Source: Nymphaea colorata (lineage: Eukaryota > Streptophyta > Magnoliopsida > Nymphaeales > Nymphaeaceae). Taken from it: a stretch of 64,000 nucleotides of DNA. Of the stretch, positions 1-11,900 are shown one piece after another. Numbering within the stretch: the first letter of the stretch is position 1; each line of letters begins with the position of its first letter. A program made the position numbers and the translations under genes. The notes beneath the pieces are model-generated. The model ran no database searches. It was not told the DNA's origin and saw only the letters and a program-made list of their open reading frames with translations. Location of the stretch: NCBI RefSeq assembly GCF_008831285.2, contig NC_045149.1, positions 19,731,035 to 19,795,034 on the forward strand. Reading direction: 5' to 3'.

Positions 1-196
1 GGTTTATGGTTTTGGTTTTGCAATACCTAACAAAGATTTGGGTAATTTGGAAAAACATTAGATGAACATAAAAACTGTTATCACACCAGGCCTCACCTTT
101 AGCTAAGAAGCTAATGCATTTTCTGTCATAACTATGGACGCTTAAGTGTATGAAGTTTTCATTTTCAGCAAGCTCTTATGTCCTTTTCTTTCACAG

Positions 197-2953
197 GGAT
201 TAATGTAAAAGAGCATGATATTCGCTTTGTGGAGGACAACTGGGAAAGCCCGGTAATACTTTTTCATCTGCCACAGTGATTGTCGTTACTCATGTTCTGT
301 TAAAAACTTTTCTCTATCAACATTATGTGGTGTTGCAACCGATGTTCAAAAAGGTGTAGCATAACGCGTATCGATTGGGCCAACCTGTATGCCGTATCAT
401 AACGTATCGCAAATGTAGTGTAGCATATCATAATTTTTTTAATTAAAAATATTAAAAAATAGAAAAAATAGAGAAAAATCATAAAAATCCGGAAAAATAA
501 ACAAAAAACCAAAAAAATCAAGAAAAGTTTATTCAATATAAAAAAATCATCATGCATAAGGAACATTCATGTATATTAAAAACACATTCAAAAATAAGAA
601 ATCAGAGATTCAAAATAACATAATAAGCATTCATCACAATTTTAAACTTGAAATTTTTAGAATTTTAGGAACCAAAAAAACCCTCTTTCTCCAAGCATCT
701 CACCGTTCCCACTACGAGAAAGCTTCTTCATTGGCTAGTAGGCTCTCCCAAATCGATGAATCCTCAGGTATTTTTTGATGAAAATGGGCAAAATTTCTCC
801 TTCTCATGTCTCTTGGAGTCTTTAGAAACAAGAAGAGAGGGAGAGAGAGAGGAGTGTTTAAACTTTAAAACATAATGCACAAAGGGGCCATCGGGGATTT
901 TTTTTGCGTTTTCTCCGTATCATACAATATGGGGGTGTATCGCACATATACGGCCCCCGTATCGTACGATACAAGCGATATGCTACACCAGCGTATCTTG
1001 TATTGTAAGCGTCGTATAGGTTTTCTAAACCTATCACATATCGTACGATGCAGATAACATTGGTTGCAAGCCCTCCCCTCTAAGAATGTGAGTTTTCTGA
1101 TTATCATAAAATCTGCCATAGCGACTGTCATTACTCATTTTCTGTTAAGAACTTTTCTCTATCAGCATATGTGGTGTTGCACCTCGTCCCCTTTAAGAAT
1201 GTGAGTTTTCAGATTATCATAAATGTCTCGGCTTTCATGCTTTTAGCAATGTAAAAAGATGCTTATGAAGTCGTGGATTCTCTTGCAATGAAAGACCTTT
1301 TAAGGGATAGCATGCTTTGATTCTTGGTTTTGCATCACCTGATTTGCATCAACTTCTAATTGGAAAAAATTTTGACTGCAGAAAATCTGCTTCAATATTG
1401 CCAGGTTCTAGGTGCTTGGGGATTGGGATGGGAAGTTTGGATGGATGGTATGGAGATTACACAATTCACCTACTTTCAACAGGTTTCTTAGCTTGTCTTG
1501 ATTATAATGCATCCTGGCAGTAATTGATGGAATATAATTGTAATGCTGTATCAAAGATTTACTTGGATATTTATGTTCTTTCCTACCCTTATTATGCACT
1601 TTTCTGATGGGGATCATTTTGTGATTAGTTAATTAACTAGCAATTTTTATCGGATGACCAATGTTTAATCCATAACATGTTTCTTTCCTGCCAGGCTGGG
1701 AGCATACCATTGATGCCTGTGTCGGTGGAGATAACTTATGGACTTGAGCGTATCCTTATGTTACTTCAGGTCCAACTTATGCACTTGTATCTTCATAATT
1801 CTTGTTACTTCCCTCTCCTGTTCCCTATGGCTGATATTGCCTCTTCAAAATGGATTGGCAGGGTGTAGATCATTTTAAAAAAATTCAATATGCTGCGGAC
1901 ATCACCTATGGCGAGCTCTTTCTTGAGAACGAGTAAAGGATCTTGTTACTTTAATTCCCTATGATAGCTTATCATACCTTGTCTGTCTATATGTCTGGTG
2001 ATTGAAAATTAAAGATAAGTAGCATACCATAGTATTTAATACATCCTGATGCTTGTTGCTTGATATGAAAAATTCCTTAGTACTTTACATTTCAACAAGG
2101 TTCAAACAGTCAAGGAAGTGCCAAAGCAAGATTAGATTGTTATGATGCTTATTTAACAAAGGTTCTACAAGAATTTATATGGAATTATGATTGAACTAGG
2201 CTGCCATGGAAAATTCCATGATGCGTCCTCTAATTGGGTACGAACTAAGGAGTTGAGTTCAGAGATTTGGAGTTCAGATCATTGCCACAAATATCGTTCT
2301 TGGGTTTTTAGCGACAAGGTTTTTCTCAAATGTTTTCCGGTTAAGTTGTTTTTCTTGGGAAGATCTCGAGAAAATCTCGGGAAAATAAAAAATTCAAAAT
2401 TAGGAAAAAATAGAATAAATGGGAAACTAATAAACAAGAGATTAAAAAACTACATAAAATGATAAAAATAATGTTTTAATAATGATAAAATGATGATAAA
2501 TAATTTCATTTGAGTTTAAGTTCAAATGCATGATGATATTGATGTAAAAAACAAGAAAATGAAAAAAAGGCGGGACAAAAACGGGATAAATATATTTTCA
2601 AGTTTCTTTGAATAATGTGTTTTCCTTAGGGCTTTTCCGTTTTTCTCATTAATATCACGAGATTTTTTAAAATATTGCGATATGTGTGACAATGGTTCAT
2701 ATCAAGCTGGGTTGCCTTTCCTGATGTCACTGCATCCTTATGTTTGCTTAAGAATCAAAATTTAATTTTTTTTCATTAAATTGCTGCTTAATGATGTTTA
2801 TCTGTGGTCAAAACATGGTGAACAGAGTTCACCCATCCAGGATGTGGTTTGTTATTATTACCCAACCTAGCAAGTTAGAATGGAACTCAAGGAACCTTTA
2901 ACAAAAACAACAAAGAAAAAAGTATAAACTATAAACAAATAAAGCCATTGAAC

Positions 2954-2984
<31 letters not shown>

Positions 2985-5900
2985 CACCCAACCTTTCTGC
3001 ACACAAGTTTTTCGCCAAATTCCTGCACCCACACCTGTGTGACATAGATTTTCTATAAAAATAATGAAAAAATTCAAATAGTCATTAAAATGTTAAAAAA
3101 ACCCCAAAAAGTTTAAAATATATTAAAAATGTTTTTTTGCAAAAATATTTTAAAAATCATGATATTTTTGGTTTGTTAATATCTTCAAATGATCACATTG
3201 TTTTCCCAGTTTTTTCATTTCACTTGTTTTGGGTGTTTTAATGTGATATTTCAAAACTAATGCTGATATTCATGACATTGGTTTTTCCTGTCATGGATTT
3301 TGTTGTGCTACCTGCAGTTTGATTATTTACAAATAGAAAGAATTAGTATGCCATATTCTTTTTGCGGAAAAGGGCCTCAAAACTCTTACAAATTTGTAGC
3401 ATATGATGGTATTTCAATCATGTTTTCGTTGCAAATCTGATGCCCTTCTTAATTGGGATTGGGAAGTGTTCATGCTATTTGAAGAATTTATATTTTGTGA
3501 TTGGAACTTACTTTATGTATTCAGTAGATTTTTTTTTGTAACTTTATACAATTTAAATTTTATGATTGGATGTTCTCCTCACTGGATTTTTCTTTCCTTC
3601 TTGTTTCTTCGTGCATTTGCGCATGCACGTGAGTTTTTTAGGCAATGGGAGGTTTTCCACAATGATCTTTATCTCTGCTAGCAGGGACTGCAGATGATCT
3701 TCTAACCATTCCCTCGTTGCTAATTGTCATCCTGAGGGTGTGCACTTGACTGCCAGTGAACTTAAGATGTGTTCACATGCCTTTGGCTGCTAGCTGACTT
3801 GAAACTCTTTCCTTATCAGGGAGAGTCAAACCTGACTGAACTTCCTAGTTTGTGTATGAGATAAATCCAGATATTAGAAACACGAAAACCATTAGCAGCA
3901 GCTTATGGACACTATTGTTGAAGGACTTTCCACCATGAAGTGATTTAATGGTTTTGAGTCTTTTGACAATAACATAGTTGCAATTTTTTTATTGCATTTC
4001 TAATTCCAATAGGTATTTGATTGAGAACTTGCGAGTTATTAAATTTTCCTTGTAGTATAGGGTACTGGTTCATCATTTTTGTTTCAAGTTCCTTTTTCTT
4101 TGTTTTGGGTAGATGGTCATTTATAACAATTTCAATTAATTATTTTTTTGAATTCATTTATAAATTGTCTTCATGTAAATTGTAAAGTTTGTCTTTAGAA
4201 TGATGTTTAAAATTCTGAGGTTTGGTTTTTATTTTTCTTTTCTGTTCAAGTTGTAAATGGCATTTCAGCTCTTTTTGGTTTTTCAGGAAGCATAAAAAAA
4301 TGGGTCACGTTTACTTTTGCAGGAAGGAGATGAGTGCATATTATCTGGAACGTGCGAGTGTTGATCATATCCAAAGACATTTTGAATTTTTTGAGGAGGA
4401 AGCTCGTGCTTTATTATCACAAGGCCTTGCAATTCCTGCGTATGTTTCAGAAAACCTGTAGACCTGTCTTGTCTTACTACATAATTGCTAAAATAATTTC
4501 TAATTGAATGTACTTTTTGCACATGTTTAGGTATGATCAGCTTCTCAAGACATCTCATTCTTTTAACATTTTAGATGCTAGAGGCTTCGTTGGTGTTACT
4601 GAACGTGCCCGGTACTTTGGTCGCATGCGCAGGTTTGATATTTTTCACATTTCTATTGTTTCTATATTTCTTGAGAGTACCCCTTTCTGAACAAAACAGA
4701 AAGATTTACTTTGTTAGTGAAATCTTTGGTTCTTGTTAAAATGTGGTGGCTTACTCTGGGTCCTTCATTTGCCTTAAGAAAGGAATTGTCTGTGGTATAT
4801 GAACACAATGGGTAGAATCTTGTGGCCATACTTATGCCACCTCCCCCTTCCTCCTCTTCTTTGGTTTGGGTGCCATCTTTCTACTACAGAAAGTGGTTGC
4901 TGAATGTGATCTGTTCTAGCTATTTTCAGAGTCAGTTATTTTGACTGTCACATACATTTAAATGATCTATTCATGTTTATATGTCTTTTTGCATTTTGAT
5001 TCTTGGTTTCGTGGCTCAGATTGGCTTTGCTGGAAAAAAATCATGTTTAAAAAATTGATTGTTCACTCAATTTGCAATTATAACTTGACAAGCTCAATTG
5101 GTGTCTTATTATGCCCTATTGCTTATGTCATGTGCATCATGTCAGTTGGGCGTATTCTTCTGAATAAGAATCTGAAGTGCTTCAATTCTTTTACCAAAGA
5201 TTTAAGTTGAGTATTTTTGTTGTTTCACAGCTTGGCGCGCCATTGTGCCCAGCTCTGGGTGAAGACTCGTGAGTCTTTGGGTTTTCCATTGGGCTCAGTT
5301 TCTGAACCCAAGATTCTTGCTGATCCGAAAGAAATTATTCAGGCAGAAATGGAAAAGGTTCTTTTCATTTGCATTTGGTTGTTTTTTATTATGATTATTT
5401 GTCTTATTTTTTATATGTGAACTAAGAAAATTTTAAAATTGTACAAATGTGTGAAGAGCATGGTGCTCCTATTTTACAAGTTGCAAAAAGATTGCAAGGA
5501 AGATTTCCATGTTCTGGCCTTCTGGGCCTTCCTTTTCGATATAATCCCCAAAATATAGCCTAATGGATCTAGTTTGCCTGATGTGGGTCTCACTTATTGG
5601 CATGAAATAAAGGCCCACCTTTATGAGGATGTTTTTTGTGTGCCTGGGTAAGACGGGGGAGCATCTTTGGGTGCCTCGATGGGGAAGAGTCCAGCAGATG
5701 TCCACCCCCTCTCTCTTCCCTTCAACACCTATTTGTCTAAATTAAGCAAGATTAAAAGCTTAGTCAAGTTAATGAAATACAGCAATACCTTTTATTTTTC
5801 TAAAGAAGTTAAAAGAATTTTTAGCTTGTATGGAAATTGGGCGAGTATAAGCACTTAAGAGATGGTGAGACTTAATCTGTGGCCCCTTTGGCCATTATCG

Positions 5901-8900
5901 GCTGAATTGAATTGAGGTTTATATGAGAAAATTCAGAATCTGAGGCCATTTCTGGGTTTATGGCCACAAGGTGAACCCGACTCATTAACACTCCTAGATG
6001 TGACAGACTTGTCTGTTATATGCAGTTTTTCTTGCAAAAGATATTGGTACGAAGTAGTTGTTTGTTTGGCTTGATAGTGATTGAGATACTTAGAGCAGAC
6101 ATAAATTATTATATTGTGTAAACTTTATCTCTGATGTTTTGAGAGTGCTTTTCCTTCAATCAACTAAGCAACGCACTTCACTGATTAATAAGGTATCAAG
6201 AGATTCCAGAGGATTCATTCTTGAGGTAGGAACTGAAGAGATGCCACCACAAGATGTTACTGATGCAGGTCAACAAGTATGTCCATGTGTGTCATCCATA
6301 ATTTGGTATGCTTAATATTTCATTATTAGTTGTTAACTTTGTTCTTGCTGTGTGATTATTATTTGTCATTTCAGCTTAAAAATTTATTGGTGGAACTTCT
6401 GGAGAAACAAAGATTGAACCATGGCGAGGTGTCAATGTTTGGTACTCCACGTCGGATTGTGGTATATGGTTCATGCAGTTCTCATGTATTGCTTGATTGC
6501 ATATTTTATGCATTTATTTCATTGTATCAGTGAATTGTTAGTCTATGCACATGTTGACATTTGGGTAGAAAAAGTAGATGTTTGTGCCTATATGTGTATG
6601 CACATTGCATAGGCACAAGCATGCATGTTTGAAGAAGGTAGCATAATGAAACTGCAGTGATGGTAGTAAAATTGATAGATGTAGGACTTGTTTTGAGTTC
6701 TTCATTAAAGATTAATTTCTACATGCTCTACTACTGTGATGGATGACAGTAGAACATGTCTTGGTTACCTTTTCCAGATATAAATTTCATTTCCCTGAAA
6801 TAGGCATTGGTTCATATTTTGGAAAATTTTGAGGGGAATATGGAGATTTGTTTAATGCGGTGGCAATAAGACCCTAATTGGCACCATATTAGCACAATAA
6901 CGTGATTAGAAGTGTTAAAGCCTTAAAGGTTTAGTAAATCTTTGGAGATATTCTGTGGCCTTGTGGAAATTAAATGTGGTAAACTGTGATGAAGGGCATC
7001 TGTTACTGTTCTCTGCCATGTGTTTGTGAATAACACAATGTCTTTGCATAAATTTGAAAAAGCCATGTTTTATTAAAATAGTTCCTTTAACATAATGTGG
7101 ACACATCTTTTATAGATTGCATATGTTGTCGGTTTCTCCAAATCCACCCGACTTAGTTAGCATGCTGTCCCTGCCTAATTGTGATTGATAAATCAATTCC
7201 TGAAATTTGCACTTTAAAAACAATCTTTAACCATGGTTTTGTAGTGGTAAATGGGTTTACCATTTATGTACCTTGGAATGTTCTCTTCTATGACATTTTA
7301 TTTTAGCCATTTTTATCTTTCTCATTATGAGGGTGTCTGTAACTCTGTATCATTTCATTAGAATGGGAACAGCTTTATTGACAATTTAACTTTAAAGAGT
7401 ATTTTGGACTGCTAAGTAAAAACCAGGGACAAATTCGTTAAAGATATAGGGGACAATGACCCAGAAATTTGAGATATTGAAAAAGGTTATTCTTTAAATA
7501 TTAATTATTTCTGCCATTATTTTTGGTTCTCTATTATAATAAGTTGCAAAAATGGGGCTTTGATTTGAGGTAGGAAAACCTATTCGATCATTCATTTGCA
7601 TTGTTTTGCTCATCTAGTAAATAAACTTTGATATGGACACCATTTGTTCCTTTCTCAGGTTCAGGTTGACCGGGTTAGTTCTACACAGTATGAAACTGAA
7701 CTAGAAGTTCGTGGTCCACCTGTGGAGAAGGCTTTTGACATGAAAGGGAATCCCACAAAGGTCGGTTGTCTGGGCCTTGGATACAATTCTTCTTAGATTC
7801 TTTCTTGTTGCTATTTAATTTTTTTATACCATATTCATAAATATCATTTAGGGAATTTTTTGGTCTAGAAAATCCTGGGATATTTTAGAAAATCTGTTTT
7901 TCTTGGAAAATTTTGGTTTAAAAAAGAGGAAAAACATATATGAGAAATCACCACCAAGTGTACCTGTTTGATGTAAGCGATATCACTATATCAGTGTAGA
8001 ACCGTTTGATTTAGTGACTATGATAAGAAAGTAGCTTGCCCACTGCTATAAAATTTAGTTGGTCCCAAGTGAATGACAAATCGATGGTAAGGAGGAAGCC
8101 AAGCGTGATGCTTTTTGACTATTCAAATTCATGGTCCTGGGGAAGAGAATGGTGAGAAGGAAGTCAGACAGGGCTTCTTGTAACTGTATGCATGAAGATT
8201 CCATACTTCTATTGCTTGTCTAACCAAATAGTTCATTCTAAAATGCAGTCACAAAGTCATCAACTTGTGAAGCATAATAAGATGATTCCGTCATGGTCCG
8301 ATTTGCAACGTTAAAGCAGATGAACAATTGCAAGTGTTGAATCACACAGTGTAGTTGTGTCCTCATATATGACATGGATTTCAACTAGAGCAACATTATC
8401 ACATGATAATGGACAAAACACCTTTTATGAATGTCACTGAAAAGGGAATGGTGAGAAGTCTAACCACATAAAACATTCTAAATGCTTAGTCAAAAAAGCT
8501 TTCAATTTTTGAAGCATCTCCACTTGATAGTGCATGCTGAACATGGAAGCATACAAGTGCTCTTGATATGCCCAACAAAAAAGCCTTCGATGTCATTGTG
8601 GACTGTAACCACAGCATATTGCTGATCAAGTATGTCACCATCAATTAATATGAACATTAATAGCACACTGTTATGAGCAAAACAGTTTAATTACAAAAAC
8701 TTTAACCTAGGTTATATTTGCAAATATTCCGTTTAGAACAAGAAAAAATGGCAAAGTGATGTTGACATACATACCCAAAGAGTTCCCTAATACGTGACAC
8801 TTATGTAATCTGTGGCTATAATTTTTATTTATAAATGCCACAAAAAAACTAAAAAAGTTAACGTATATCTAACTAGTGCAAAGATTCATAGGACAAAACC

Positions 8901-11900
8901 TTTAAAACTCAATTGTGGCCTGAAGTACTTCAGCTCTGTCATTCTCAAGTTCTGTATATATTCATTTTCTTATCAATAACTCGGGGAAGTTAGATTTTAA
9001 ACATTTGAGGAGAAATGCTTTGGGTGACTTAAATTTCTTCCTTAATATTTCTGGATGTAGGATATTTTCAGCTTATTGTTCGTGTAATCCTTGGTCTTCT
9101 AGATGTAAGTTAACAAGTCATGATGCCTGCAATTTTAGCAAACGCATTTTTGAAAATATACATTAAAAAAAATACAAATGAGGATAACAAGAGTCTTTGT
9201 CAAAAGAGCATGGCTTGCTCACCTTATGTGGAGCCACACAAATATCGAAAAGCAAGAGCTGCTAAAGTTTATATTGGTTTTGGCAGATATTCATTAGGTC
9301 AAATTGTCTGTTTGTTAATACTCCATGTGAAATGAATATATAAAGGCATCTGGCAGATGCACATTGGGTTAAATTATCTATTTGATAGCACTTCATGTTA
9401 TTATATATCTTTCTCTCTCACGATAATGTTGTCCACAACAGTTAACTGTTGGCCAAATAAGTGAGTAGTCTATAGCTAGCTGATGTTTTGTGCTAAAATC
9501 CATTACATATATTAGTTTTTTATAGAATTAATAGGTTTGTTCTTTTTATTCTCTCTAACTTGGCATGCTCTTTAATCAATTCATTGGCACTTAATAGGCA
9601 GCTGAGGGATTCTGCCGTAGGTATGGTGTGCCATTGGATGCAGTGTTCAGAAAAACTGATGGTGAGTTTAATCTTTCTCCAATCACATGCCATTTACATG
9701 CAATGCTGAAAATTTGCATTCTGAATTTCATAAAGTACTTATCTTCTAGGTCATCCTTTAGGGCCCGTTTGAATTGATGAAACTAAATACCAGGGTAGAA
9801 AGTTCTGGGTATTTACTATTAGGTAATTGGAATGTGAAAGTTTTCTTCCACATTCCATATGCCCCATCTTCTTTGACGTGATGGAACTTTAGTTCTGGGT
9901 ACTTTAGTTCCATGTTAGTTTATGCATGGAACAAAAGTACTGCATGTTTGGAATCTGCTTGGTTCTAGTTCAATGCATTAGCAGAAGTTAGAACGAAATA
10001 TGTTATTCCCATTGCTAAATCTGGACTGTTCTTGCTGTTGGTTTCTTCCATTTTGTAGCTTTGTCTGCTCCTAGAGTTGAAGTTTTTTCTGAATCCCTGA
10101 AAGCCAGTTTCTACCGTCTTTTTGAAACCCTAGTCTTGAGGTTACCTGCTATGATCGGCAACCTCTGCTTCGCTCTGTTTGTTCTTGGTGTTCTGATCTT
10201 CACCATCATTGCTGCAACATACCAACCAGAAGATTGATTGCACCGATTTAGACCTCTTTGGCTCTTCCATGTGATGATGTAGGCAACCATTAATGATTAA
10301 ACAGTTCAACGATGAAGGGAATGGGGAAGGGGAATGGGAAGGGAGAAGGGGAATGGGAAGGGGAACGACACCAGGTCACAATTGACAAGGGAAGGGGAAC
10401 GACACCAGGTGAAGAGAAGAGCAGAAGGGGAAGATCACCTGTTTGGAGGGGGAAGGGGAAGGGGAAGGGAGAAGGAGAAGCGGAAGGGGAAGGGGAAGGG
10501 GAAGGGGAAGGGGAAGGAGCTTGAGTGTGTAGAGTTCCAACGGCGGATGAAGAAGAGGCTAGAAGAGATGAGACGTGGAAGGAGCTTGAGTGTGTATAGT
10601 TCCAATGGTCAACAAAAAAGAAAAAAATCCGGGAGTAAAGTTCCACTTGTTTAGGTGGAACTTGAATCTTACTCCCGGCATTAAAATTTCATAACCCCTC
10701 AAAAAGTTCCAGCACAAAAGTTCCTTGTTTGTTGAGAGAGAACTTTTCAACAAATTTGGACTTTAGTTCCACTTCCATGGTACAGTTCCTTCAGTTCAAA
10801 TGGGCCCTTAGTATTTTATATTATGTCTCTTAGTCTTAGGTCCTGTTTGAATTGATGGAATTGTACCATGGGATTAGAACTATAGTTCAAAATTGTTGAA
10901 AAGTTATACAACAAAAACAAATAGGGAACTTTTGTGTTGGCACTTTAGGGGGGGTTGTGGAACTCTAATACCAGCAGTAAAGTTCTACCTAAACAGGTGG
11001 AACTTTACTCCTAGGACAATGGGCTCCTCTCTTTCACCTTTTGTCTCGTCCCCGTTTCCTTCCTCATGTCTTTTTCCCTTCTCCGTCTCCTTCCCCATCT
11101 CTCATGCCCTTCCCTGTCTCCTTCCCCATCTCCTTTCCCTATCCCCCTTTCACCGTCTCTATTCCCTTTCACCGTCTCTATTCCCTTTCCCCATCTCTCT
11201 TCCCCTTCCCTCGGGCCAGCTGAATGTCTTTCGGCATGATGGTGACACGTTTGGCATGGCTGGTGCACAAGTTGGTATCTTCAAAGAGCGCCATAAGCTT
11301 CGGCAGCCTCTTGTAATGACATAACAACATGGCTCTGGAAACACAGATCCGTCTGCACAAAGTTTGCCAAGCAAAGGGAACAACTCATTAAGACATAGCA
11401 AATTGCTGATCAGCCAACAAGAGAAATTTAACCCAACTCAAGCGCTTACCTTAAAATCTTGAGCAATTTCACAAATGGTTGACTGTTTCTTTGAACCATT
11501 CTTTGCCAAAAAGCGCCTCAATCAGAGCCCCCATATCATCGCCACTCTTGGTGGCTTGAGATTCTAGTTGGGAAGTGAAATTGGAGATTTGGGTTCTCAA
11601 TTTTTGTGCCAAAAACAAGGCTTTGGAGAAGAGAACACAATGGAGTATGGAGATAAAAGAAAATAACAAGATTTCTGTGGTTCTGTTTTGCTCATTTGGT
11701 ATTGGAGAAAACTCAGTTCTGGACATTGGCACAAAAAAATGCTGAGCCTACCGGAAATGAGTCTCCTGCCTACTCATTGCATCATTTTTTAGCTCGGTGG
11801 TACTTTTGTTCCACGCATAAACAAACATTGAACTAAAGTAACTGGAACTAAAGTTCCAGGATATCAAACAAAATGGGGAATATGGAATGAGGTACAAAAC

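Larger units (their letters stand above)
9761..10807. mobile_element. PIF/Harbinger-like TIR element A (1,047 bp) carrying a gene-like fragment
   Basis: The left end GGGCCCGTTTGAATTGA matches the inverted right end (GGGCCCATTTGAACTGA). The trinucleotide TTA flanks both sides (9758-9760 and 10808-10810). TTA/TAA duplications and GGG(C)CNGTTTG termini are typical of PIF/Harbinger (Tourist) elements. Internally there is an open stretch at 10076-10237 that looks captured, and a (GGGGAA)n purine tract at about 10317-10520. There is no transposase. The element lies in the glycyl-tRNA synthetase intron between exons 11 and 12, next to the related inverted element B. Confidence 0.75.

Noticed and set aside
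10290-10654. Long open frames on both strands over the GGGGAA tract (Pro/Ser-rich or Gly/Lys/Glu-rich proteins)
   Set aside because: They arise because a hexamer repeat lacks stops in several frames. They lie inside a TIR element with no coding signature.
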